Notes under the pieces: generated by a model
Seen by the model: only the letters and a program-made list of their open reading frames with translations
Database searches by the model: none
Told to the model about the DNA's origin: nothing
NCBI GenBank assembly: GCA_028386065.3
Contig: JAKUCV010003210.1
Location: forward strand, 45,543 to 109,542
DNA length: 64,000 nt
Origin: Turnera subulata
Lineage: Eukaryota > Streptophyta > Magnoliopsida > Malpighiales > Passifloraceae
Direction of reading: 5' to 3'
Position numbers and translations under genes: made by a program
Part shown: positions 1 to 10,648 of the stretch, one piece after another
How positions within the stretch are numbered: position 1 is the stretch's first letter
Layout: each line of letters begins with the position of its first letter

Positions 1-365
1 ACGCCGGCTCCTCGGGAAACTGCCCGATATCCAACCTATACCACAAATCAATATACACTCACATAAATGCACATAATCGGTATACTATGATGCCAAACTG
101 CGAAATAACCCATCCCGGTTCATATCCGTTATTATTATATTTTACCAAATACGAATTATAAATATACATATTTATATTTTGCAAGGTAAAATACTTTTCT
201 AACAATTATAAATCAACATAATTACATATATTTCAGAAATATACCATATATATTTTTCAAGAATAACCACATATTTATAGAATACTCCAGAAATATATCC
301 AAGGTATAAACATAATACTAATTTTTCAAAACAAAATATAATTATCTTTAAATTTTCAAAATCAA

Positions 366-394
366 GTATATATACACATATATATATATATATT
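366..394. repeat. TA-rich microsatellite
   Basis: An alternating TA run with one TACACA interruption. A second short TA run lies at 480-496. Confidence 0.7.
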
Positions 395-900
395 TCTTCC
401 CAAAAGCATAATTAAAACTAACTATATTTTTAAAATATAAATACATTTTTTTTCCAAATTAAACAAGCAAAATAAGTTAGTATATATATATATATGTTTT
501 TTTTTTAAAATTAAATCGGGCTGCCCAGGATCCAACCCAGGCGCGACCCGGCCGCGACCCGCCCGGAAGAAACGGATTCTCACCTAGTAGCGGCGTTCGG
601 CGGCGCGACGCAGCGCGGGGAAGCGAGCGCGGGGTCAACGACATCGAGGCGACTCCATGGGCGGCGAAAAGGAGGCGCGGCGACGGCAGGAGGCTGAGCA
701 GCGGCGCGGAGAAGGAGATCCGCGGGTCTGCCGACGGGTCAACGGCAACTGGCGGAGCATCGGTGGGCGGAAGGAGGAGGAAGCGACGGTGTCGAGGTCG
801 CGATGGCCCGGCGACCCTGACGACGGCGGTGGTGAGACGATCTGCAGCGGGGAACGCCACTCGGTGAACAGTGGCAGGGGGTAACCGGGGTGACAACTGT

Positions 901-1187
901 TCACCGTTCTTCTTCCTTTTTCTTTTTTTTTTCTCTTTTCATTTTTCTATTTTCTTTCTTCTTCTTTTTTTTTCTTTCTATTTTTCTTTCATTTTCTTTC
1001 TATTTTTCCATTTTCTAATTGGCTATTCTTTTTTTTGTTTTTCTGTATTTTTTTTCTTTTTTTTCCTTCTCTTTTTTTTCTTTTTTTTTCTCTCTTTTTT
1101 TTTCCTTTCTTTTTCTTTTTCCTCTCCTTTTCTCTTTTTTTCTCTTCTCCTCTTCCTCTCCTGGTTTCTTCTTCTTCTTCTTTTATA
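901..1187. repeat. Long polypyrimidine tract
   Basis: About 285 bp of almost uninterrupted C and T on the plus strand, with a few short A/G interruptions around 1010-1050. The apparent Phe/Leu-rich frame on plus and the Lys/Arg/Glu-rich frames on minus are composition artefacts. The tract lies inside the LTR remnant. Confidence 0.85.
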
Positions 1188-1511
1188 ACCGGTGATGTAC
1201 TGTGCAAACACTGTGCGACATGTGAATTAACAATAATGCAGCTTGTCTGCATTACAGAGCGAGTCCGGTCCGGACCAGAAAATAATCGATACCCCCTAGT
1301 TATTTTCCGGTGTGATTTTCCGAGAAATTCCGAAACCCGAAAAATACCAAATTAGGTCCGAAAAATCACGAGCGCGGGAAAACTCTCGGTTTCGAAAAAC
1401 GACCTCCGATTTACCTTGAATTAATTACCCAAGATTAATTCAACAGTAAATCACGTTAAAAAGACTTTTATAGTCCCGGTAAAAATCAAAAATTTTACCC
1501 GGGCTGTTACA

Positions 1512-2862
1512 ATTCATCCTCTCTTATTCCTCCTTTGTTTTTTTTTTTATTTTTGTCATTGTATCTGTGTGTGATACTGTTTCTACATCATTCATCCTCT
1601 CTTACTCCGTCTCTATTTTGTTTTTACGTGCAGTACGTACGAATATTATTATAGTATTAACAGTTATTTTGTTTCTCGAAATTAAGCATTCTGTTTATTT
1701 TTCTATACTTTCTATCAAATACAATTATGTGTGTTAATTTTTAAATATATTTCAATCCTTTTTTTCAGGAAAATGAATATTAATGCTTTAAATTTTTTTA
1801 CAGAATCTCCTTGTTAATATGGATATGATATTAATCGATGCAAAGGTATGATTTAAATACTAATTATTTTATTTATTTTTTTGTTTTACCTACATTTTTT
1901 TCAGTTTTTATTATATAGTATTAGCTTTTGATATTTTATTTTCCTGATTTAAATTATATTTTTTGTTTACTACAAAGTAATAGTTTTTTTTATACTAGTC
2001 GAGGAGAGTGAGACTCAAACCCGAAACCTCACCCCTCTTGTGCTTTTGACACAAGAGTGCCAATGAGCTACAAGCCCATTGTTACTGCATAGTAATACTT
2101 ATATTTATTTTTTTGTGATTTTTTTATAAAAAAATAACTCTCTTTTGTTTTTTATTTTTTTTATTAATTAATTCTTTTAGTTTCTTTTTCTATTTTTTGA
2201 TATTTTGTTTCTGTTTTAGTGCTCAATGATGCTTTTTTACATTTACAAAATTAATTATTACTTATATTACTATTGAATAGTTTATTTTTTTATTTTTATG
2301 ATTTATATTCTAATTTATGTTTTAATTTTCTTGGCATAATAATACTTTTTTATTTATTTTCCTGATTTTTATATTCTTCAAATTAATCTCATATGGTTTT
2401 TGTCCTTTGTTTAATATTAATTAATTCTGATGCATGTTTAACTTTGAAAAATTAGTTATTATTTATATTATTATTAAATTATCTTTTTATGAATTTTTTA
2501 ATTTTCCTATTATAATTTTTTACCTGATAATAATTTTGATACAAGCTTATATTTACAAAATTAATTATTTTCTATATTATTAGTAAATATTTTTATTTAT
2601 TTATTTTTTTTTGATTTATATTGTATTTTATATTTTAATAATTTTTATGCATAATAATATTTTTTATTTATTTTCTTGATTTATATGAAAAATGAAGAAA
2701 AATGTATAATTTGGAAAAAAATTATGTACCAATTTTTTAATAATTGATTTTGAGTATATAAGATAACAAATGCTTAAAAATAATTTTTAATATGTTCAAT
2801 GATTTTTAAAAAATTAATTAATATACAAGCCCATAGAACCTACGGTGAGCGAGCTAGTTTCA
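1512..2862. other. AT-rich intergenic DNA
   Basis: Very AT-rich sequence with repeated TTTATTTATTTT-type runs and no credible coding frame. It contains one tRNA-related relic, listed separately. The words next to the LTR end (ATTCATCCTCTCTTA, 1512-1526) recur about 77 bp downstream (from 1589), so a small local duplication is likely. Confidence 0.6.
2000..2088 (-). mobile_element. tRNA-derived SINE relic
   Basis: Read on the minus strand, TAGCTCATTGG (2060-2070) fits an RNA polymerase III A box and GGTTTGAGTCT (2011-2021) fits a B box, at roughly tRNA-like spacing. The anticodon and acceptor stems do not form a proper tRNA and no CCA-ready end is seen. A decayed SINE head fits better than a tRNA gene. 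No target duplication was found. Confidence 0.55.
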
Positions 2863-2930
2863 TCTAAGAGCTTCATCCTCTCCTCCTCACTATGGTCTAT
2901 TAAGGACGTTCTCTATACCACCAGCATGTT
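2863..2930 (-). pseudogene. Short relic matching the UDP-glycosyltransferase fragment near 20.8 kb
   Basis: The words around CATCTAAGAGCTTCATCC and the following 35 bp match 20784-20840, which lies in the C-terminal part of a glycosyltransferase pseudogene. Only this short block is shared. It could equally be a shared non-coding repeat. Confidence 0.3.
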
Positions 2931-3223
2931 TATGTCCTAAAGTATTTTAAAATATTATTTAATAAGAATGGGTTAGACCCGATTAAACCATGGTTGGCAC
3001 TTTTAACCCGCGAGGCTAGAGGTAGTCTCTAAACGGGGTCAATGACCAGGCCAGGTTAATAACCTTTGTTTTACTGCTGCCGACAACAAAAAGTAAGTAA
3101 ATGTGTGGCTTTTTCTCTTTCTATTATAATAAGCCTTCGAAAATGGAAAACAAATTTTCACAAATAGTATTTTCGTCGTAACTAAAATAAAACTTTTTAC
3201 TTGTATATTGTAATTATTTTAAG
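2931..3223. other. Intergenic DNA with a possible decayed MITE end
   Basis: No coding frame. A CCGG/GGTTA-rich patch at 2965-3065 is reminiscent of the ends of the hAT-like elements in this window, but no matching second end or target duplication could be identified. Confidence 0.35.
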
Positions 3224-3431
3224 CAAGGTTTTGAAAACCGGACCGGCCATTGAACCGACGAAGGAGATGTTCAAGGAAAACTGGGGTTCAACCGGGGTTC
3301 AACCGTTTTATTAAAATATATTAATTTTTTAAGAAAACGGTCAAAATATATTCATTATAATAATTTTATGGTCAAAATTGAAGTCGTTCTCAATATATAC
3401 TAAAACTTATGTAAAGAAAACACTAATTTGT

Positions 3432-3490
3432 AATAGTTTAGTTGGTTAATGACTTTAAATATTGCTAGGAGGTCAAGGGTTCAAGTCTTA
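3432..3490 (+). repeat. tRNA-like segment inside the hAT element
   Basis: TAGTTTAGTTGG (3434-3445) resembles an A box and GGTTCAAGTCT (3478-3488) a B box. The segment between has tRNA-like length. It is probably a tRNA or SINE piece captured by the element; it is too degenerate to be called a tRNA gene. Confidence 0.4.
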
Positions 3491-3495
3491 CTCTC

Positions 3496-3775
3496 ACCAT
3501 TTTTTAAACTTTTAAATGAAAAAAAGAGGTTCAACCGGTAAAAAAACCGGTAAAAACCGGTCGATTCGTTAAAAACCGTAAAAACCGGCCGGTTCAAAAC
3601 GGTTGTGTAACAGGGGGTTTTTTCCAGTGAATCGGACCATTTTTTAAACTTTTAAATGAAAAAAAGAGGTTCAACCGGTAAAAAAACCGGTAAAAACCGG
3701 TCGATTCGTTAAAAACCGTAAAAACCGGCCGGTTCAAAACGGTTGTGTAACAGGGGGTTTTTTCCAGTGAATCGG
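3496..3775. repeat. Perfect tandem duplication, two copies of 140 bp
   Basis: Copy 1 (3496-3635) and copy 2 (3636-3775) read identically by eye, both starting ACCATTTTTTAAAC and ending GTGAATCGG. It lies inside the hAT element, and perfect identity points to a recent event (or an assembly duplication). Confidence 0.9.
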
Positions 3776-3986
3776 ACCGGTGCTTTGCTGAAAAGGCGGT
3801 TGAACCGGGTTAACCGGACGAACCGGTCCGGTTTTGATAACCTTGATTTTAAGACATAATATTAAAATGGTTATTTCAATTATTAAAAGAATGATATACA
3901 TCGTGACTTGTGAGAATTTATTTCCATTAGGGTTTATCTAATGACCCCGATAGAAAAACCCTAGCTATATTGGGATCGGCGAAGTC

Positions 3987-5264
3987 ATGGACATGGGTGG
4001 TGAGAATACAATGTCAAAAGGATCAATCCCATTGGCTGTTGTTACCAATATTCTGTGTAGCCTTCCGGTGAACAGTGTGTTGCGATTCAAAACTGTAGCA
4101 AAGGCATGGTGTTCCCTGATCGATAGTTCTGATTTCGCCCGCTTCCATCTGTCTGTATCCATCGAAACCAACGATGATCTCATGCTTCTTATGTTGACAA
4201 ATCAGCGCAGCACCGATGATGACAAGCCTGGCGTGGTGCTCAGTGCAGATTTCTACTCTCTCGATGACGTTGAGGTTGATGATGATGGTGATGGTGGTGC
4301 AAGCAGCAGGTTAAGACAAGTAAGACCACGCTCTTATCCCTTCAAGCCTCGCAAAACTGGCACTTACGCTCTGGGTTCCTCTTGCAATGGTATGCTTGCT
4401 TTTGGTAGTTATTATGGAGATTTGGATTTCTGGAACCCTGCAACCAATCAGTGCTACTCTACTTCAGTGCTGGATTCCGATCAATCATGATACCTGCAGT
4501 TCATGGAGTTTCAGCTACAAAGCACCACTGTTTTTTATCAGGATACTACTTGTAGTAGTAGCTGTAGCCACGACCACCTGTACAAGTTGCTGCAAATGCA
4601 AAGAATAGTACAACCCAATGGTGGAGGTAGTATTTGCTAGTTGCAGTCTTACAATTTGGAAGAGAATGGTTTCACAACATTCCTTACCCTCTCTGATGAT
4701 GCTGCTACTTGCCAAGATCATGATTTGTTTCCCGCACTTCATTCGCAATGTTGTTTTGTTAATGGTGCTCCGCATTGGCTTGTACGTTGTGATGGTTCTT
4801 CACAAGGGTGGTTCCCGGCTAAATGAATTGAGATTTTTGCTCTCCATCTCGGTACACTGGAACGTTACAAACTGCCATTGCCTTCTGGAGCCAAGTATGG
4901 AAAAGGGACAATGCTTATTATCTTGGGAGGATCTTTATGTGCAACATTCACTAAATTGGATTACGAAGATGATAAGCGGTATGCCGTTGATGTGTGGGTG
5001 ATGAAGGAATATGGAGGTGAATGGACCAAACTTCTCAACTTTACAACCACAGTGATTCGTGGCATATATTATACTTGTGTCTACCCTATAGCTTACTCCC
5101 AGAGCAGAGATAAAGTTTTGTTGCATTTTCGTCATCCGTACGATAGCCTGTGGTGGTATCACCTCAAGCAGGAGAAGCTCATCCCTGTTAGGATTCCTGG
5201 CGCCTCAAATTTTTTTCAACCCAGGCTTTGTCGTCGGGCAAGTTTTGTCAACTACCAAAGCTAG
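3987..5264 (+). pseudogene. F-box / F-box-associated-domain protein pseudogene
   Basis: F-box proteins of this type are substrate adaptors of SCF ubiquitin ligases. The first 168 codons give a typical N-terminal F-box: IPLAVVTNILCSLPVNSVLR, then FKTVAKAWCSLIDSSDFARFH. A short acidic loop and the start of the F-box-associated (FBA) repeat follow (GSSCNGMLAFGSYYGDLDFWN). The same frame then continues through recognisable FBA sequence (VNGAPHWLVRCDG; LERYKLPLPSGAKYG; YAVDVWVMKEYGGEWTKLLN) to a terminal TAG. The frame is broken only by three stops: TGA at 4488, TAG at 4638 and TGA at 4824. No frameshift is needed across about 425 codons. The start is the ATG at 3987; another Met codon follows two codons later. 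A paralogous fragment lies at 21986-22189. Confidence 0.85.
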
Positions 5265-5589
5265 CTGACCAAATTTACTTACTCCAGTTGTTCCTCTCTG
5301 GTTTATGCTAGAATTGTTAAGTAAACATAGATCAGTTTCAATTTATTTGTTTGGACTCTGGCTGAGTCCTTTCTTCTTTGCAAGGCTAGGTAATATAAAA
5401 GTCTATCTTCCTCATTTTCTTTTTAATAGTACTGTTCATCATTGATGTTTTCCGGGTTCAATATATTTCAGGTTTCTTTGACTTCATTTTGCTTGCTTGT
5501 TCTATGTTGTATCTCATGCATACTGGTTTTGGCTGTTACTCATTCCATTAATAAAATATCGTTGGCTTATACAGAAAATATACCGTTTA
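5265..5589. other. 3' flank of the F-box pseudogene
   Basis: AT-rich sequence with no reading frame. It runs to GTTTA (5585-5589), the left copy of the Copia-A target duplication. Confidence 0.6.
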
Positions 5590-6329
5590 CGTCACTAGTG
5601 TGATCAAGCTGCTAGAGAGTTTGGTTTTTTTAGCTTATTTCCAGAATAATTGCAAGTGTGCAAGTTGTGTGTGTCTTTTTGTTATTGTAATGTTTTCTTT
5701 GTTGTCTGATCATTCTTGGGATGCCTCATGTACAAACTAAGAAGATCAGCTTAGTGGATTATGGGTCTCCATGCTGCACTTGCTGTATGGGCTAATGGTA
5801 TAGTGCTGCAAGTTGCTGCAGCAAGCTGCAGGCAACATGGCCTATATATTTGAATGTTGTAATTTGAATTCAATCAAGGAAAAAAGTGTGTTTTTTACTT
5901 CATTGTGTGTCCTCTGACTTGTTCACTCAGTGTTGAAAACAAGAGATTGAGAGTTTAGAGAGAAAACCAATAAAAGAGTAACAAAAAAAACCAACTTTGT
6001 GAGTTCTGCAATTTTTCCAGCAAACATCAATGTTCCAAGTTAAAACATCGATGTTCTTGAGCTCTGCCAACTAATTTGAAGTTCCAGAATTCTCAAACAT
6101 CGATGTTCCAAGATTAAACATCGATGTTCTAAGAGTTCTGCCAAATAGTTTGAATTTCCAAAATTGTCAAACATCGATGTTCCAAGATTAAACATCGATG
6201 TTCTAAGAGTTTTGCAAAATTGTTTGAAGTTCCAAATTCTCAAAACATCGATGTTTAAAGTTAAACATCGATGTTCATGAGCTCTATCAAGGTAATTTGA
6301 AATTCCATTTCTCAGAAACAAAACGAACA
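5590..6329 (+). repeat. Copia-A 5' LTR
   Basis: It aligns with the 3' LTR from GTCACTAGTGTGATCAAG (GTCAGTAGTGTGATCAAG in the partner) to the terminal CA before the primer-binding site. Its first base is C where the 3' LTR has T, so the TG start is mutated. A TATA-like CCTATATATTTG is at about 5840. The last 300 bp hold the palindrome array. Confidence 0.9.
6023..6275. repeat. Palindrome array AACATCGATGTT, 8 sites in 4 pairs
   Basis: Sites start at 6023 (one mismatch), 6044, 6096, 6117, 6170, 6191, 6244 and 6264. Partners in a pair are 8-9 bp apart and pairs are about 40-45 bp apart. The flanks extend the symmetry: CAGAATTCTCAA to the left of a pair opposes TCTAAGAGTTCTG to its right, so each pair plus flanks can fold into one hairpin with a stem of about 20 bp. 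The array occupies the 3' third of the LTR. Confidence 0.9.
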
Positions 6330-6330
6330 A

Positions 6331-6344
6331 TTGGTAGCGGAGCA
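6331..6344 (+). other. Copia-A primer-binding site
   Basis: TTGGTAGCGGAGCA directly follows the LTR end. It resembles the initiator-Met tRNA complement TGGTATCAGAGC used by most plant copia elements, with changes shared by Copia-B. Confidence 0.75.
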
Positions 6345-6427
6345 GGTTGCTTCTTTCAGGCCTGTTTCCATTTGCTGAAACCACACCAAATCAACCTCAA
6401 ACATAGATCTAAACACCAAACTACAAA

Positions 6428-7377
6428 ATGAATACCCAATCAGCAAACAAAACCATTACATCATTACCCTTACCACTTATTTTTGATGGAGAAAATTACA
6501 ACTATTGGACTATAAGGATGAAATCCTTCTTTGTAGCTAATGGTTTGTGGTTTTTGATTGAAGAAGGATTTGTAGAAGAAGAAGAGATTGAAGGCATGTC
6601 TGTAAACCAATTAAAAACATATAATGAAAGAATGAATAAGCACAATACTGTAATTTCATTTATGTTTTCTCTGGTTTCAGAAAAGATCTTTCCTTTGATT
6701 GTTGGATCCTCAACAGCCAAAGAAGCTTGGGAAATTTTGGAAAAGCAGTTTAGGGGTACAGATGAAACTAGACAAATCAGGATGCGCAAGCATTGAGAAG
6801 AGATTTTGAGATGCTGAAGAAGTTAGAAACAGAAACTATTAAGGAGTATGCCTCTAAGGCACAAGGCATTGTCAACCGAATCAGGCTCTATGGAGAAATG
6901 ATTCCTGAAGTCAGGACAGTTGAAAAGATTCTCAATACAGTTACAGATAGATATGAAGCTAAAGTATCTGCCATTGAGGAATCCAAAGACATCACTCAAA
7001 TGTCTGTGCCTGAACTTGTTGGAAAACTAGAAGCTCATGAGCAAAGGCATATAAGAAGAGTTAAAGCTGGGATTGAAACTGCTTTTCAAGCTAAGCAAAA
7101 AGGGTGTCAGCAACAAGACTGAAATGAAGCAGAAAGGAGACAAAAAACAACAAGGAGAAGGCTCAAGTTCACAAGCTGTTCTTCCATCTTGCAAGTTTTT
7201 AGAAAGACAAACCACTTGGAACAAAGGTGCTGGAAAAATAAGAAGTGTAACTTCTGTCACAAACTCAGACTCATTGAACATTATTGTAGAGCAAAACAGA
7301 ATGGATATAATCAACAACAGATCCATGAGCAGACACAACAACATAAAGCTCACACTCAGCATCAAGCTAAGCTAGGT
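6428..7377 (+). pseudogene. Copia-A gag, frameshifted
   Basis: The first frame (6428-6796) encodes the typical copia gag head (LIFDGENYNYWTIRMKSFF; AKEAWEILEKQF). The next frame (6793-7122) continues with IKEYASKAQGIVNRIRLYG and KILNTVTDRYEAKVSAIEES. Sequence after 7180 carries a damaged zinc knuckle, CNFCHKLRLIEHYC: three cysteines are present but the conserved Gly-His pair reads Arg-Leu. At least one frameshift (about 6793) and a stop near 7122 break it. The product would be the structural capsid-nucleocapsid protein of the retrotransposon. Confidence 0.85.
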
Positions 7378-7439
7378 TAAGGGAAGCAAGAGGAGTTTAT
7401 GTTCATGGTAGGAGAGTTTTTGGAAAGCAAGAAGATGGT

Positions 7440-9104
7440 GTATGGTACATTGACAGTGGTTGCACTAGTCACATGACTGGAAATATGAAATGGTTCTTGG
7501 ATTTGGATAAGTCAGTTTGTTTGGAAGTCAAAACTACTGATGGTGTCATTCTCAAATCTATGGGAAAATGTACTATTTGTATAAACTATAATGGAGTTAG
7601 TAAATTCATTAAAGATGTTTTACTAGTTCTTGGATTGAAGCACAATCTCTTGAGTGTGCCACAAATGACTAAGAAAGGATATTCAGTAATTTTTGAAGAA
7701 GATTGTTGTGTGATCTCTATGAGAGCCAAGCTTGTTTGCAAAACAAAGATGATGAACAATGCATTTGCTTTAAACTTGAACATGCATAATGAGATGGTGA
7801 ATAAATGTGAAGTTGATGAAAGAAGCTTATGCCATAGAAGATATGGCCATGCTAGCTTGTATTGCTTGAAACTTGCTGCACAAAAGGAGTATGTTAGGGA
7901 CTTGCCGACAATACAAGTTCCTGGAGAAATTTGTGAGCCCTGCCAATTGGGAAAGAAGCATAGAGAGTTTTTTCCGGTTGTAGCAGAAGGAAAAGCCTCA
8001 GAGAAGCTGGAGCTAGTGCACACCGGTCTTTGTGGTCGAATGCACACACCATCTATGAGTGGTGATCTCTATTTCATGTTATTTATTGATGATCTGACTC
8101 GAATGACATGGATTTATCTCTTGAAAAACAAAATGGCGATTCTGGAAGTATTCAAGAAATTCAAGAGCATGGCAAAAACTCAATGCAATTGCAGGATAAA
8201 GAAGTTGAGATTAGACAAAGGGAGAGAATACATGTCAAGGATGTTTGAAGACTTTTGCAACTCAAATGGAATTTTTCATCAATTGACTGTACCATACTCT
8301 CCTCAACAGAATGGAGTAGTAGAGAGGAAGAATAGGACAGTGATGGAGATGGCAAGGAGCATGCTTGCAGAGAAGAAGCTACCCAAAATTTTCTGGGCAG
8401 AAGCAACTTATATGGCTGTTTATCTCATCAACAGGCTACCAACAAAGTCAGTTGATGGGATGACACCTATAGAAGCTTGGTCTAGACAGAAACCAACTGT
8501 GAAGCATCTAAAGGTGTTTGGTTCTCTTTGCTATGTTCATGTTCCTGAAGAAAAAAGGATGAAGCTAGACTTTAAAGCTAAAAAGGGGATACTGTTGGGT
8601 TATAATAGTCAATCTAAAGGCTACAGGGTGTTCATGATTGACAATGAGAAGGTGACTACAACAAGAGATGTCAAAGTAGATGAAGAAGCTTATTGGGATT
8701 GGAAAGAGAAGAAAGTAATGAAGAACAATCTATGTAGCTCAATTGAAGTACAAGAGACCAGCCTCTAAATGAAGAGGATTATGATTCTGGTACACCTCCA
8801 ACAACGATTAGGCCACTTGCTGAGGTATATGAGAGGTGCAATCTTCTAGAACCAGAGCCACACTGTTATGAAGAGGCAGCAAAGCAAGAGCATTGAAAAA
8901 GGGCCGTGGAGGAAGAAATAGGCATGATCAACAAGAATGAAACTTGGCAATTGGTTGCTAGGCCTGGAAATCATAAGATAATTGGAGTCAAGTGGGTATT
9001 CCGCATAAAAATGAACCCCGATGGAACCATATCCATGTTCAAAGCAAGGCTTGTGGTCAAAGGCTTTGCACAACAATATGGCCTTGACTATCTTGAAATA
9101 TTTT
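7440..9104 (+). pseudogene. Copia-A pol part 1: protease, integrase, start of reverse transcriptase
   Basis: The frame begins before the ATG at 7473 with the aspartic-protease motif IDSGCTSHM. It then shows the GAG-pre-integrase zinc region (LCHRRYGHASL ... CEPCQLGKKH) and the integrase core. The first catalytic position, normally in HTD-VCG, reads VHTGLCG, so Asp is Gly. The second Asp (RLDKGREY) and the Glu (QQNGVVERKNRT) are present. TAA at 8766 ends this frame. Reverse-transcriptase sequence resumes from about 8906 (WQLVARPGNHKIIGVKWVF; KARLVVKGFAQQYGLDYLEI) until Copia-B interrupts it at 9105. Confidence 0.88.
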
Positions 9105-10634
9105 TGTAAATATCCGGTTCATGCAATTGACAATCAAAAGCACAAAATACAACATGTATGCGCAGCGGAAATACCGGATACACATGGGGGATCCATGTGA
9201 AGGGAGCTAAACCGAATAACAATTTTTCATACCTGTAACGGTTGAGGTCTTTCACCCAACTGTAGAACCAAATCAGCTAGAGTCAGACAAAAGCCTCGCC
9301 CCTCTACGGTATCCACACGAACCGCTATAACCGGTTGAAAAACGTCTCACGACTTCAACCCGAGCTCTCCCCAACTGGTGTGCTAGCAACAGGTTTCCGG
9401 GAGCTTTTGTGTGTGGTGTTTTTCTCTCAATTTTCAGACCACTCAAGAACTCTTCTCAAGCTCTGAAAATTTTCTCAAGAACAAGTGTGTGTGAGGAAGA
9501 AGATGAGCAATACTAATCTGATCACACAACCCTCAAAGGCATAATGCATTAGTGGAGTTAATGGCCAACATGGTGGTCCACTAAGCAACATGATTATGTC
9601 TCCACATAATCATATTTCCCACTAAGCATTATCAAAACAACTCAGCATGTTTTGGTTCAAAAAATCTGACATTTAGTGAACCAAACCAGCCCAAAAATGA
9701 CCCTGGTCCAACCACGGTCCAACCGCGGTCCAACCACACCTTGGTTCAACCATGGTCCAACCACGGTTCAACCACCTGCTCGAATCAACTTCTGTATGTG
9801 TGTGACCCTGTAGGAACTTGTACGTTCGGCAATAAATGTAAAATCTCATTTTACAATTATAAGCAAAGAGCGGCGTCTAGCAACACATCATTGCCACCCG
9901 AACGACAAGATCAATACTGATTCCACGTGCCTCGGAACATGTCATCGTCCCTTCGCCCCATTATCAAGATTAAACACGAGACATGGAATGTGTCAATCTC
10001 GTATATGTTTAATCTCGGTTTCTTGATCCTAGAGTTAACCGGTGAAACGGATACCAATGATATCATATATCATTATCCGAACATGGCCATGCATTTACGG
10101 TTCAACTCTATCAAGAAACACTCCGATAATATACCCGTTATATGGGTTGGACGAATCCCCTCTGGATCATACAAAACCCACTACACACTCATCATATACC
10201 CAATGATTACCCTTACGTTTATCCAGTTACGGATGACCAGGAATAATATCAAAGCATATGACTCCCATGTTGGGAACCTTGATGATCCCAGGTCTAAGGA
10301 TAATACATTATAAGAACCGCTATCGACAAAACATATAACGTTCCATGTAGCGTTCTTATGTGGGTCGGTCCAGTCCACAAGTTCTCTAACTTGTACTCGT
10401 ATGTTGAATTCATATCACATATAAACTCTCAACATTCGCTAGTCTTAATTTATTATTACAACCCTTCCATAATAATAATCGACTAGGGATAATTTAAGAA
10501 TATGAAATATTCTAGGGTTATAAGTATGTGCAAGCGTTTATCTCATAAACGATACTTATTGGAATAACCTTAATGTGTATACATGACTCAAAATATACAT
10601 CCATTGATTGGCTTTTGGGCATATTACACTAACA
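9105..10634 (-). repeat. Copia-B 3' LTR (left copy)
   Basis: 1530 bp. It differs from the right copy by scattered substitutions, an 11-13 bp unit in a GGTCCAACC repeat (about 9710-9740), and the MITE found only in the right copy. A CCAACCRCGGTCC micro-repeat lies near 9705-9780. The polypurine tract, read on minus as AGTGGGAGAT, abuts it at about 10635-10645. Confidence 0.93.
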
Positions 10635-10648
10635 ATCTCCCACTTGCA

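Larger units (their letters stand above)
1..1511. mobile_element. LTR remnant, probably Ty3/gypsy, cut by the window edge
   Basis: The stretch ends at 1511 in CCCGGGCTGTTACA, the kind of terminus (TG...CA with a GTTACA end) seen on many plant gypsy LTRs. Base composition changes sharply there: GC-rich patches (520-900) and CCG-rich runs (1260-1505) give way to AT-rich DNA. No gag or pol is visible and the left edge is outside the window, so it may be a 5' LTR, a 3' LTR or a solo LTR. The open frames inside it are low-complexity or CCG-driven and do not look like genes. Confidence 0.5.
3224..3845. mobile_element. Non-autonomous hAT-type element (MITE), 622 bp
   Basis: The left end CAAGGTTTTGAAAACCGG is mirrored by the right end, whose reverse complement begins CAAGGTTATCAAAACCGG. 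Both ends continue into GACCGG. The element is flanked by the exact 8-bp direct repeat ATTTTAAG (3216-3223 and 3846-3853). An 8-bp target duplication and termini starting CAAGG are hallmarks of the hAT superfamily. The interior is rich in GGTTCAACCGG words, has no transposase, holds a tRNA-like segment, and contains a perfect 140-bp tandem duplication. Confidence 0.85.

Noticed and set aside
477..896. Pro/Arg-rich minus frame of 139 codons and overlapping frames around 635-904
   Set aside because: Three overlapping open frames on both strands in a GC-rich patch indicate composition rather than a gene.
871..1252. Phe/Leu-rich frame on plus and Lys/Arg/Glu-rich frames on minus
   Set aside because: Products of the polypyrimidine tract; no initiation context or domain.
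2000..2088. tRNA gene on minus
   Set aside because: A and B boxes are recognisable, but acceptor and anticodon stems do not pair properly; SINE relic preferred.
4618..5001. 127-codon frame overlapping the F-box pseudogene
   Set aside because: Shifted frame with no homology; the register running from 3987 carries the F-box-associated sequence.
9927..10313. 128-codon plus-strand frame, with a near-identical open twin at 16875-17261
   Set aside because: Both lie at the same place in the two LTRs of Copia-B and antisense to it. Identity follows from LTR duplication, not selection. No domain is recognised.
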